Translations under genes and position numbers: made by a program
Origin: Paractinoplanes atraurantiacus
GTDB taxonomy: Bacteria > Actinomycetota > Actinomycetes > Mycobacteriales > Micromonosporaceae
Direction: 5' to 3'
NCBI RefSeq assembly: GCF_900215205.1
Contig: NZ_OBDY01000001.1
Coordinates: 678,786-742,785 of the forward strand
DNA length: 64,000 bases
Notes under the pieces: model-generated
Seen by the model: only the letters and a program-made list of their open reading frames with translations
Told to the model about the DNA's origin: nothing
The model's database searches: none
Part shown: piece after piece, positions 52,205 to 60,313 of the stretch
Layout: the number at the start of each line of letters is the position of its first letter
Position numbering within the stretch: position 1 is the stretch's first letter

Positions 52205-52933
52205 TCCCAGGTAGGCCTCGGCGACCTTTTCGTCGTTGCGGATCTCACCCGGGGTGCCGAGGGCGATCGGCTTGCCGAAGTCGAGGACCAGGATCTCGTC
52301 GCAGACCGACATGACCAGGTCCATGTGGTGCTCGACCAGCAGGACCGTGCAGCCGGCCTCCTGGATCAGGGTGGCCAGCCAGCGGATCTCGTCGGCGTCC
52401 AGCCCACCGGCCGGCTCGTCGAGCATCAGGATGCGCGGCTTGGCGGCCAGGGCGCGGGCCAGCTCGACCCGCTTGCGCTTGGCGTAGGGCAGCGAGGCGG
52501 GCAGGGCGCCCGCGTGCTCGGCGACGCCGCAGCGCTCGAGCGCGGCCCACGCCTCCTCCTCGTGCTTGCGCGACCGGGCGCCGACCAGCACGTTGTCGAG
52601 GACGGTCATGCCGTTGAACTGGCCGACGCCCTGGAGGGTGCGGGCGATGCCGCGGCCGCTGAGGTGGTGTGGCCGGGGCCGGAACGGCCGCCCGTCGAGC
52701 GTGATGGCGCCCGACTGGGGCGCCACGAACCCGCAGATGACGTTGAACAGGGTGGTCTTGCCGGCGCCGTTGGGCCCGATGATGCCCACGATGCGACCGG
52801 GCGGAACCCGGAGCGACACGTCGTCGAGGGCGAGCAGACCACCGAAGCGGACGGTTATGTGATGGAGCGCGAGCCCTTGATCCCCGGGGGAATCGGAGCT
52901 TGCGGTCGGGGACGTTGACGAATCCGTTGACAT
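52193..52933 (-). CDS. livG: ABC transporter ATP-binding protein (LivG type)
   Basis: 246 residues from ATG 52933 (GAGG six bases upstream; GTG 52939 is the alternative). Walker A GPNGAGKTTLFNVI, GIARTLQGVGQFNGMTVLDN after the Q-loop region, signature region LPYAKRKRVELARALA and Walker B ILMLDEPAGGLDADE. First gene of the importer operon; the TTACAC palindrome lies about 90 bases upstream. An N-terminal Ser/Thr/Asp-rich extension of ~20 residues is unusual. Confidence 0.95.
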   Translation of the reverse strand: MSTDSSTSPTASSDSPGDQGLALHHITVRFGGLLALDDVSLRVPPGRIVGIIGPNGAGKTTLFNVICGFVAPQSGAITLDGRPFRPRPHHLSGRGIARTLQGVGQFNGMTVLDNVLVGARSRKHEEEAWAALERCGVAEHAGALPASLPYAKRKRVELARALAAKPRILMLDEPAGGLDADEIRWLATLIQEAGCTVLLVEHHMDLVMSVCDEILVLDFGKPIALGTPGEIRNDEKVAEAYLGAAA

Positions 52934-53023
52934 GGTCACCTCGGCTCGAACCGGCAGAGTGGCCTGTGCAGACGGCGCCCAGGGGGCAGCGACCGTCCTC
53001 TGTAGAAAGTGAAGGTCAACTAT

Positions 53024-53040
53024 TTACACTTGGAGTGTAA
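53024..53040. promoter_or_regulatory. Palindrome TTACACT-N3-AGTGTAA upstream of livG
   Basis: Perfect 7-base arms 53024-53030 and 53034-53040. It shares the TTACAC/GTGTAA half-sites with the palindrome at 39881, in the opposite order. Best candidate for the operator that controls the importer and the catabolic genes behind it. The rest of the 229-base gap to alkB shows nothing else. Confidence 0.75.
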
Positions 53041-53162
53041 CTTTCTGGCCGAGCACGTCAACCGTCTGTTTCCATGTTGTTTCATTCGGCTTTTACCGGC
53101 ATGATGCAACGCCCCGGAGGCCGTCGGCCCCGGGTTGACTCCGGCGGTGGGTCAGGCGGGCG

Positions 53163-53807
53163 TCACGCCACGTTTATCGGGCGGAACTGGACGCTGATGC
53201 GCGGGCCGACCGCCTTGGCTGTCTTGAGAATCGCGTGCTCCCACGTGCGTTGGCAGGAGCCACCCATGACGATCAGATCGCCGTGGCCCAGCGGGAACCG
53301 CAACGTCTCGTGACCGCCCGCCCGGGGCCGCAATGACAGGTGGCGCGGAGAGCCGAACGAGACGATCGCGACCATGGTGTCGTGGCGGGCCGAGCGGCCG
53401 AGCGTGTCGCCGTGCCAGGCGACGCTGTCGCGGCCGTCGCGATAGAGGCACATGCCGGCGGTGACGAACTCCTCGCCCAGCTCGCCGGCGTAGTGCCGGT
53501 TGAGCTCGGCCTTGGCCTCGGTCAGTGCCGGGTGGGGCAGCTCCTCGTCGCTGCCATACCACCGGAGCAGGCGCGGCACGTCGACCACGGAGTCGTACAT
53601 CTGCCGCCGGTCGGCGCGCCAGTCGATGCCGAGCAGGGTCTCGAAGACCTCGCCCGAGCCCCGCAGCCAGCCCGGCAGCACGTCGACCCACGCCCCGGCG
53701 GTGAGCTCGTGGCGTTTCAGGCGCCCCGCGAGCGGCCCGACCTCGGTGGCCGGGCCGCCGCTCTCGCCGGAGAGATCGAACATCGACGGCTGATAGGTGC
53801 TGGTCAT
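53163..53807 (-). CDS. alkB: AlkB-type 2-oxoglutarate/Fe(II) dioxygenase
   Basis: 214 residues. Oxidative demethylase for alkylated DNA or RNA. WHGDTLGRSARHD holds the HxD iron ligands, LGHGDLIVMGG and QRTWEHAI the second His, and ISVQFRPINVA at the C terminus the 2-oxoglutarate Arg. Length fits AlkB. It is the third alkylation-repair gene of the window after alkA and ogt, but 30 kb away. A DnaA box and an SOS-like site lie in its promoter region. Confidence 0.93.
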   Translation of the reverse strand: MTSTYQPSMFDLSGESGGPATEVGPLAGRLKRHELTAGAWVDVLPGWLRGSGEVFETLLGIDWRADRRQMYDSVVDVPRLLRWYGSDEELPHPALTEAKAELNRHYAGELGEEFVTAGMCLYRDGRDSVAWHGDTLGRSARHDTMVAIVSFGSPRHLSLRPRAGGHETLRFPLGHGDLIVMGGSCQRTWEHAILKTAKAVGPRISVQFRPINVA

Positions 53808-53817
53808 GGCGCAAGCT

Positions 53818-53857
53818 TAGTACGGATGTTCGAAGATCGTTTTCGGCCTGTGGATAA
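53818..53857. promoter_or_regulatory. SOS-like box and perfect DnaA box upstream of alkB
   Basis: TAGTAC-GGAT-GTTCGA at 53818-53833 matches 10 of 12 fixed bases of the actinobacterial LexA site TCGAAC-N4-GTTCGA. TGTGGATAA at 53849-53857 is the reverse complement of TTATCCACA. They are 11 and 42 bases upstream of the alkB start. Confidence 0.45.
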
Positions 53858-53898
53858 CTTGCCAGGCCGCTGAGCCTAGCCCGAAATGTCCGATGCGC

Positions 53899-55521
53899 TC
53901 AGGAGTCCCGGGAAGGCGAGGAGGAAGCAGGCGCGGAAGGCGAGGAAGGGGAGGGGGAAGGCGCGGAAGAAGGGGAGGCGGAGGCCGCGGAAGGGGAGGG
54001 GGAAGGCGCGGAAGAAGGGGAGGCGGAGGCCGCGGAAGGCGAGGAAGAGAGGGTGGGGCGAGGGCGCAGAACGGAGGCTGCGACCAGCGCCGCGATGATG
54101 CCGCCGACCACGCCGACCAGGGCGGTGGTCGAGATCGCCTCGACGAAGGAGCTCTGGGCGAGCCGGGCCAGGGCCGCATCGCCGGTCGACGCCGCCACAC
54201 CGAGGGCGTCGCCGATCGAGCGGCGGGCCTCCTCGGGCGCGTCGGGCGGCATCGCGCCCCGGTAGGCCGCCGTCAGCACGCTTCCCAGCACCGCCACGCT
54301 CAGCGCCGTGCCCACCTGCTGCACCGTGTCGTTGACGGCCGAGCCCACGCCCACCCGGTCCGGCGGCAGCGCGCCGAGCAGCGTCCCGTACGCCGCCGGG
54401 CCCGCCGTGCCGCTGCCCGCGCCGATCACCACCAGGGCGATCGCCAGCCGCACGTATCCGTCGCCCGGTGACAGGGAGGCCAGCACGCCGAACCCGCCCG
54501 CCATCAGCAGCAACCCGGCCGCCAGAGCCACCCTCGTACCGAACCTCTTGTCCACCACGACGCCGATGCCGTTGAAGACCACCGCCGTCACCAGCAGCGG
54601 CACGAACGCCAGGCCGGCCTTCATCGGCCCGTACCCCAAAACGAATTGAAGGTATTGCGTCAGGGCCAGCAGCACGCCGCCGGCCGAGAACGACAGCAGG
54701 ACGATCGACAGGCTGGCGCCGCCGAAGTTGCGGTCGCGGAAGAGCGACAACGGCAGCATCGGCTCGGCGACCCGCCGCTCCCAGATGGCGAACGCGACCA
54801 GCCCGATCGCCGCGACGGCGAACCCGCCGATCGTGGTCGCGGCCGACCAGCCGTCCTGCGCCGCCCGGATGATGCCCCAGACCAGGGCCGTCATGCCGAT
54901 CGTGGAGAAGAGCGCGCCGAGCAGGTCGGGACGCGAGGCCCGGCCGTACGACTCCGGGATGATCACCAGCGCGGCCACGATGCCGAGGATCGCGATCGGC
55001 ACGTTCATCAGGAACACCGAGCCCCACCAGAAGTGCTCCAGGAGCAGGCCGCCGAGGGTGGGCGCGCCGAGCGAGCCCAGCATCAGCACCGAGCTCCAGA
55101 TCGCGATGGCCTTCTTGCGCTCGGACTCGTCGAAGACCGTGGTGAGGATCGACAGCGTGCCCGGCATGAGGAACGCGGCACCCACGCCCATCAGGCCTCG
55201 TACGGCGATCAGCTGCCCCGGCGTCTGGCAGAGCGTGGCCAGCACCGACGCGCTGCCGAAGACGATCAGGCCGGTGACCAGTCCGCGGCGCCGGCCGTGC
55301 CGGTCGGAGAGGCTGCCGGCGGTGAGCAGCAGGCCGGCGAAGACCAGGATGTACGCGTCGATGATCCACTGGATGTCGGCCGAGCTCGCGCCCAGGTCGC
55401 GGATCAGCGACGGGATGGCGATGTTGAGCACCATGTTGTCGACGACGACCACGAGCAGGCTCAGGCAGAGCACGCCCAGGATCAGCCAGCGACGGGGATT
55501 TCGATCATCGGAAACTGACAC
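53899..55521 (-). CDS. MFS drug exporter, DHA2/EmrB type, with repeat-rich C-terminal tail
   Basis: 540 residues from GTG 55521. Fourteen predicted membrane helices; SLLVVVVDNMVLNIAIPSLI in helix 1 and SDRHGRRRGLVTGLIVFG (motif A) are typical of proton-driven DHA2 exporters. The last ~45 residues are a Ser/Pro/Ala tail made of 15-residue repeats, outside the transport fold. Divergent from a TetR gene with a double operator between them, the standard arrangement for inducible export. Confidence 0.92.
   Translation of the reverse strand: MSVSDDRNPRRWLILGVLCLSLLVVVVDNMVLNIAIPSLIRDLGASSADIQWIIDAYILVFAGLLLTAGSLSDRHGRRRGLVTGLIVFGSASVLATLCQTPGQLIAVRGLMGVGAAFLMPGTLSILTTVFDESERKKAIAIWSSVLMLGSLGAPTLGGLLLEHFWWGSVFLMNVPIAILGIVAALVIIPESYGRASRPDLLGALFSTIGMTALVWGIIRAAQDGWSAATTIGGFAVAAIGLVAFAIWERRVAEPMLPLSLFRDRNFGGASLSIVLLSFSAGGVLLALTQYLQFVLGYGPMKAGLAFVPLLVTAVVFNGIGVVVDKRFGTRVALAAGLLLMAGGFGVLASLSPGDGYVRLAIALVVIGAGSGTAGPAAYGTLLGALPPDRVGVGSAVNDTVQQVGTALSVAVLGSVLTAAYRGAMPPDAPEEARRSIGDALGVAASTGDAALARLAQSSFVEAISTTALVGVVGGIIAALVAASVLRPRPTLSSSPSAASASPSSAPSPSPSAASASPSSAPSPSPSSPSAPASSSPSRDS
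53945..54045 (-). repeat. In-frame 45-bp tandem repeat (2.2 copies) in the exporter tail
   Basis: Copies 53945-53989 and 53990-54034 are identical; a partial third follows. They encode SPSAASASPSSAPSP twice. The purine bias (plus strand almost all G and A) is striking. Confidence 0.95.
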
Positions 55522-55537
55522 GGACAGGCCCCGTTCT

Positions 55538-55591
55538 CGAACACTGTGCGATGGACTCGCACACCGTACCAGTCGACTCGAACACTGTGCG
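55538..55591. promoter_or_regulatory. Double TetR operator between exporter and regulator
   Basis: Two identical near-palindromes CGAACACTGTGCG at 55538-55550 and 55579-55591, 41 bases centre to centre, in the 90-base gap between the divergent starts. Each half could serve one promoter. Confidence 0.75.
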
Positions 55592-55611
55592 ATTGGCTCT
55601 AGGATGGGCTC

Positions 55612-56337
55612 ATGACCTCGAAGTTCGCCGACTCCGACTGGCTACGGCCGCCGCGCACCCGCAACGGCCAGCCCACCCTGAGCCGGGAGCAGATCCTCCG
55701 CGCGGCCATGGAGATCCTCGACGCCGAGGGCCCGGGCGGGCTGAGCATGCGCCGCCTCGGCACCAAGCTGGGCTCGGGCGCGACCTCGCTCTACTGGCAC
55801 GTCGCGAACAAGGACGAGCTGCTCGAGCTGGCCGTCGACGAGGTGATCGGCGAGATCTACGTGCCGGAGCCGGGTGACACCAGCTGGCGGATCGGCGTCT
55901 CCGTGTGGGCGAACGGCATGCGCTCGGCCCTGCTGCGTCACCCGTGGGTGATCGGCCTGCTCGGCACCCATCCGACCCTGGGGCCGAACGCGATGCGCAT
56001 GGGTGAGCGGATCGTGCTGCTGCTCTCCGGCGCCGGCTTCGCGGGCATGCCGCTGTCACACGCCAGCGCGGTGATCAACGCGCACGCCATCGGCGCCGCG
56101 ACCACCGAGGCGGCCGCTCATGCGGCGATCAAGCGCGGTGGCCTCGACATGGCCGGCGTGGCCGAGCAGATGAAGCCGTACGTGGAGAAGATGGCCGACG
56201 AGCATCCCGCCTACGACAAGTGGCGGCGCGAGGCGGGAGTCGCCGTCCAGGACCAGCAGCAGCTCCTGGACGAAGGTTTCGCCTTCGGCCTGGAGCGGCT
56301 GCTGGACGGCCTGGAGTTGTGGTTGGCGAAGGGCTAG
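55612..56337 (+). CDS. TetR/AcrR-family regulator of the MFS exporter
   Basis: 241 residues. Helix-turn-helix GLSMRRLGTKLGSGATSLYW near residue 45; the C-terminal domain with SWRIGVSVWANGMRSALLRH is of the TetR_C_1 (TetA-repressor) type. Expected to repress the divergent exporter until the drug binds. Overlaps the convergent sdhB by 4 bases. Confidence 0.92.
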   Translation: MTSKFADSDWLRPPRTRNGQPTLSREQILRAAMEILDAEGPGGLSMRRLGTKLGSGATSLYWHVANKDELLELAVDEVIGEIYVPEPGDTSWRIGVSVWANGMRSALLRHPWVIGLLGTHPTLGPNAMRMGERIVLLLSGAGFAGMPLSHASAVINAHAIGAATTEAAAHAAIKRGGLDMAGVAEQMKPYVEKMADEHPAYDKWRREAGVAVQDQQQLLDEGFAFGLERLLDGLELWLAKG

Positions 56338-57323
56338 TGCGCGTTCGGGTCGGAGCCGGAGTCCGCCTTGTCGGCCGGCCGGTGATAGGTCACCGAGCCG
56401 GGCGCCATCGGGAACGACTGGTCGTCGCCGAACGGTGACGGGCCACCCTGCGTGGGCAGCGACACCTCACTGACGTCCATCTTGCCGTCCTCCCGCACCG
56501 GCGCGCCCTCGGGCAGGCGGGCGCTGGAGTAGTGGGTCGTGTCGGTGGTCGGCGCCGGAGAGGACTCCAGCTCGTCACGACGGAAGATCTTGCGGCCGAG
56601 CCAGACCAGGGGGTCGTACCGTTTGTCCACCACGCGCTCCTTCATCGGAATGATCGCGTTGTCGGTGATCTTGATGTGCTCGGGGCAGACCTCGGTGCAG
56701 CACTTCGTGATGTTGCAGTAGCCGAGGCCCTGGTGCGCCTGCGCGTATTGCTTGCGGTCGGTGCGGTCGTCGAGCGGGTGCATGTCGAGCTCGGCGGCGC
56801 GGATGAAGTAGCGCGGGCCGGAGAACGCCGCCTTGTTCTCCTCGTGGTCACGCACGACGTGACACGTGTTCTGGCAGAGGTAGCACTCGATGCACTTGCG
56901 GAACTCCTGGCTCCGCTCGACGTCGACCTGCTGCATCCGGTAGTCGCCCGGCGCCACCCCGGCCGGGGGCGCGAAGGCCGGCGTCTCGCGGGCCTTCTCG
57001 TAGTTGAAGGACACGTCGGTGACCAGGTCGCGGATGACCGGGAAGGTCCGCAGCGGCGTGATCGTGACGGTCTCGTCCTCCTCGAAAGTGGACATCCGGG
57101 TCATGCAGCCGAGCTTCGGCTTGCCGTTGATCTCCATCGAGCAGGAGCCGCACTTGCCGGCCTTGCAGTTCCACCGGCAGGCGAGGTCGGGGGTCTGCGT
57201 GGCCTGCAGCCGGTGGATGATGTCGAGCACGACCTCACCCTCGTTGACCTCGACGTCGAAGTCCTGGATCTCGCCGCCGGACTCGTCGCCGCGCCAGACG
57301 CGGAAGTGGCGCTTGGTGCCCAT
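56334..57323 (-). CDS. sdhB: Succinate dehydrogenase / fumarate reductase iron-sulfur subunit
   Basis: 329 residues, about 80 more than usual, because of a C-terminal tail rich in Ser, Asp and Gly. Cluster ligands: CRWNCKAGKCGSC plus a later Cys for [2Fe-2S], CIECYLCQNTC and CNITKCCTEVCPEHI for the [4Fe-4S] and [3Fe-4S] centres. Passes electrons from SdhA to menaquinone. Its ATG shares one base with the sdhA stop (TAATG). Confidence 0.95.
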   Translation of the reverse strand: MGTKRHFRVWRGDESGGEIQDFDVEVNEGEVVLDIIHRLQATQTPDLACRWNCKAGKCGSCSMEINGKPKLGCMTRMSTFEEDETVTITPLRTFPVIRDLVTDVSFNYEKARETPAFAPPAGVAPGDYRMQQVDVERSQEFRKCIECYLCQNTCHVVRDHEENKAAFSGPRYFIRAAELDMHPLDDRTDRKQYAQAHQGLGYCNITKCCTEVCPEHIKITDNAIIPMKERVVDKRYDPLVWLGRKIFRRDELESSPAPTTDTTHYSSARLPEGAPVREDGKMDVSEVSLPTQGGPSPFGDDQSFPMAPGSVTYHRPADKADSGSDPNAH

Positions 57324-59269
57324 TACTTCGCCTCCGTCTTGCTCTGTGCGTCCGTCCGGGCCCCGGGGATGTGAGCCTCGGCGGAAGCCCGGCTCAGCTC
57401 GTCCTCGGTCATGTATTTCGCGAGCTCGCTGCGGTCGAAGAGCTCGATCAGCTCGTCCCGCATCGTCGGCAGCGCCTTGCGCTCCAGGTGCACGTCGCCG
57501 GTCTTGTCGAGGGAGCAGACCAGGTTGACCTGCCGCCACTGCGGGTTCATCTGCGGGAAGTCCTCGCGGGTGTGCCCGCCGCGCGACTCCTCCCGCTCGA
57601 GCGCCGCCTTGGCCGTGCACTCCGAGACGACCAGCATGTTGCGCAGGTCGAGCGCGAGATGCCAGCCCGGGTTGTAGCGCCGGCCGCCGGTCGCGCCCAC
57701 ATTGGCCACCCGCTGCTTCAGCTCCTGGAGCCGCTTGAGCGCGTCGGTCAGCTCGCCCGCCCGCCGGATGATGCCGACCAGGTCGCCCATCGCCGCTTGA
57801 AGATCTTGTTGCAGGGTGTACGGGTTTTCGCCGCTCTGCCTCTGCAAAGGAGCCAGTGCGGTCGTCACCGCGGCCTCGACGTCGGGGGTGTGCACCCGCG
57901 GTTTCGCGGTCAGCGAGTCGGTGTACGCCGCGGCGTGCTCGCCGGCGCGCTTGCCGAAGACCAGCAGGTCGGACAGCGAGTTGCCGCCGAGCCGGTTGGA
58001 GCCGTGCATGCCGCCGGACACCTCGCCCGCCGCGAACAGGCCGGCCACCGTGCCCAGGGCCGCGCCCGAGTCGGGGTCGACCTCGACCCCGCCCATCACG
58101 TAGTGGCAGGTCGGGCCGACCTCCATCGGCTCCTTGGTGATGTCGACGTCGGCCAGCTCCTTGAACTGGTGGTACATCGACGGAAGGCGCCGGGTGATCA
58201 CCTCGGCCGGCATCCGGGTCGAGACGTCGAGGTAGACCCCGCCGGCCGGGGTGCCCCGGCCCGCCTTGACCTCGGAGTTGATCGCGCGCGCGACCTCGTC
58301 ACGCGGAAGCAGCTCGGGTGGCCGGCGGTTGTTGTCGGGATCCTCGTACCACCGATCGGCCTCCTCCTCGGTCTCCGCGTACTGCTTGCGGAAGACGTCG
58401 GGGACGTAGTCGAACATGAAGCGCTTGCCGTCGGAGTTGCGCAGCACGCCGCCGTCGCCCCGGACCGACTCGGTGACCAGGATGCCCTTGACGCTGGGCG
58501 GCCAGACCATGCCGGTCGGGTGGAACTGCAGGAACTCCATGTTGATCAGAGTCGCGCCCGAGCGCAGGGCCAGCGCGTGACCGTCGCCGGTGTACTCCCA
58601 GGAGTTCGAGGTGACCTTGTAGCTGCGGCCGACGCCGCCGGTCGCCAGCACCACGGCCGGCGCCTCGAGCAGGATGAACTCGCCGGACTCGCGGTAGTAG
58701 CCGAAGGCGCCGGCCACCCGGTCGCCGTCGAGCAGCAGCTCGGTGATGGTCGTCTCGGCGAAGACCCGGATGCGCGAGTCGTAGTTGCCGGTCTCGGCGA
58801 AGTCCTCCTGCTGCAACGACACGATCTTCTGCTGCAGGGTGCGGATCAGCTCGAGGCCCGTGCGGTCGCCGACGTGCGCCAGCCGCGGGTATTCGTGGCC
58901 GCCGAAGTTGCGCTGGGAGATCTTGCCGTCCTTCGTACGGTCGAAGAGCGCCCCGTACGTCTCCAGCTCCCAGATGCGCTCGGGCGCCTCCTTGGCGTGC
59001 AGCTCGGCCATCCGGAAGTTGTTGAGGAACTTGCCGCCGCGCATGGTGTCGCGGAAGTGCACCATCCAGTTGTCGCGGCTGTTCACGTTGCCCATCGCGG
59101 CCGCCGCGCCGCCCTCGGCCATGACCGTGTGGGCCTTGCCGAACAGCGACTTCGAGATGATCGCCGTGCGCTTGCCGGCCAGCCGGGCCTCGATGGCCGC
59201 CCGCAGGCCGGCCCCGCCGGCCCCGATGACGACGACGTCGTAGTGGTGTCGTTCGATGCGAGTGCTCAT
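57323..59269 (-). CDS. sdhA: Succinate dehydrogenase / fumarate reductase flavoprotein subunit
   Basis: 648 residues. FAD motif VVIGAGGAGLRAAIEARLAG at the N terminus, covalent-FAD His in GKAHTVMAEGG near 47, QFHPTGMVWP near 247 and MHGSNRLGGNSLSDLLVFGK near 420 with the FAD-binding Ser. Oxidises succinate at the inner face of the membrane. Middle gene of the anchor-sdhA-sdhB unit, 15 bases after the anchor gene. The order and sequences fit the Sdh1 type of mycobacteria. Confidence 0.96.
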   Translation of the reverse strand: MSTRIERHHYDVVVIGAGGAGLRAAIEARLAGKRTAIISKSLFGKAHTVMAEGGAAAAMGNVNSRDNWMVHFRDTMRGGKFLNNFRMAELHAKEAPERIWELETYGALFDRTKDGKISQRNFGGHEYPRLAHVGDRTGLELIRTLQQKIVSLQQEDFAETGNYDSRIRVFAETTITELLLDGDRVAGAFGYYRESGEFILLEAPAVVLATGGVGRSYKVTSNSWEYTGDGHALALRSGATLINMEFLQFHPTGMVWPPSVKGILVTESVRGDGGVLRNSDGKRFMFDYVPDVFRKQYAETEEEADRWYEDPDNNRRPPELLPRDEVARAINSEVKAGRGTPAGGVYLDVSTRMPAEVITRRLPSMYHQFKELADVDITKEPMEVGPTCHYVMGGVEVDPDSGAALGTVAGLFAAGEVSGGMHGSNRLGGNSLSDLLVFGKRAGEHAAAYTDSLTAKPRVHTPDVEAAVTTALAPLQRQSGENPYTLQQDLQAAMGDLVGIIRRAGELTDALKRLQELKQRVANVGATGGRRYNPGWHLALDLRNMLVVSECTAKAALEREESRGGHTREDFPQMNPQWRQVNLVCSLDKTGDVHLERKALPTMRDELIELFDRSELAKYMTEDELSRASAEAHIPGARTDAQSKTEAK

Positions 59270-59284
59270 TGTGCGCGCCGCCCC

Positions 59285-60094
59285 CTAGCCGACGAACCGC
59301 AGGTCGGAGAACCAGTCGGCGGACACGGCCATGACGTAGAAGTCAGTCAGCGCGAGGGTGCCGAGGGTGATCCAGGCCAGTTGCATGTGGCGCGTGTTCA
59401 GCTTGGACACGAAGGTCCAGAACCGATAGCGCACCGGGTGTTTCGAGAAGTGCTTGAGGCGGCCGCCGGCGATGTGCCGGCAGGAGTGGCAGGACAACGT
59501 GTACGCCCAGAGCATCACCACGTTGCCGACCAGGATGACGTTGCCGAGGCCGAAGCCGAACCCGCCGCCCGGGCTGTGGAAGGCGATGATCGCGTCCCAT
59601 GTGTTGATCACCGAGATGATGACGGCGGCGTAGAACGCGTACCGATGGGCGTTCTGGAAGATCAGCGGGAACCGGGTCTCGCCGGAGTATTTGCTGTGGC
59701 CGTCGGGCACGGCGCAGGCCGGCGGCGAGAGCCAGAAGGCGCGGTAGTACGCCTTGCGGTAGTAGTAGCAGGTCAGCCGGAACAGCAGCAGGAACGGCAG
59801 CGTGAAGGCGGCCTCGGGGATCAGCCAGAAGCTGGGCAGCGGGGTGCCGAACAGCGCCGCCTCGGACGGGCACCGATCGGTGAGGCAGGGTGAGTAGAAC
59901 GGCGTGAGGTAGTGATAGTCCTCGACGAAGAACCACTTGTGCATGAAGACGCGGACCGTCGCGTAGGTGACCCAGGCCGCGAGCCCCACGAAGGTGATCA
60001 GCGGTGGAAGCCACCATCGGTCGGTGCGCAACGTCTTCGCCATGATGGCCGCGCGTGACCGGCCCGAGCCCGGCCTCGTTGCCGTCGTCGTCAT
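59285..60094 (-). CDS. sdhC: Succinate dehydrogenase membrane anchor, Sdh1 type
   Basis: 269 residues from ATG 60094 (GGAGAG six bases upstream; an earlier in-frame start at 60175 is not supported). Five membrane helices with histidines (HKWFFVEDYH, NAHRYAFYA, SCHSCRHIAG) that could bind haem. A single long anchor protein of this kind, in the order anchor-SdhA-SdhB, is the arrangement of mycobacterial Rv0249c-Rv0247c. It carries the quinone site. Confidence 0.88.
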   Translation of the reverse strand: MTTTATRPGSGRSRAAIMAKTLRTDRWWLPPLITFVGLAAWVTYATVRVFMHKWFFVEDYHYLTPFYSPCLTDRCPSEAALFGTPLPSFWLIPEAAFTLPFLLLFRLTCYYYRKAYYRAFWLSPPACAVPDGHSKYSGETRFPLIFQNAHRYAFYAAVIISVINTWDAIIAFHSPGGGFGFGLGNVILVGNVVMLWAYTLSCHSCRHIAGGRLKHFSKHPVRYRFWTFVSKLNTRHMQLAWITLGTLALTDFYVMAVSADWFSDLRFVG

Positions 60095-60313
60095 TCGCTC
60101 TCCTGATCGTGCCTGTCCATATGACCCGGCTGTCAACGAGCGGGGAGGCCCGGCAGCCGCCGTGATGTGGAGCACACGTTACGCCGGGGGTCAGACAGTT
60201 TCGCGCTCAGGGATGCGGTATGGATCACAAAATTAGACCCCGATCACATCGACAAGATCAAAAGCGTTAATGGATCTTGCGGTGTACGCGTCGAGGTGCG
60301 CAAATAGGACGAA
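60095..60313. promoter_or_regulatory. Promoter region of the sdh operon and end of the next gene
   Basis: 219 bases without a gene. GTGATGTGGAGCACAC at 60162-60177 resembles a CRP-type palindrome (GTGA-N6-TCAC) with one mismatch. GATCACA occurs twice (near 60224 and 60242), and CAAGATC 60253-60259 / GATCTTG 60273-60279 is an inverted repeat that may end transcription of the upstream minus-strand gene. Confidence 0.35.

Noticed and set aside
53876..55369. Alternative 497-codon frame in the exporter region
   Set aside because: It is a shifted frame of the MFS gene without membrane helices; the 53899 frame shows the transporter motifs.
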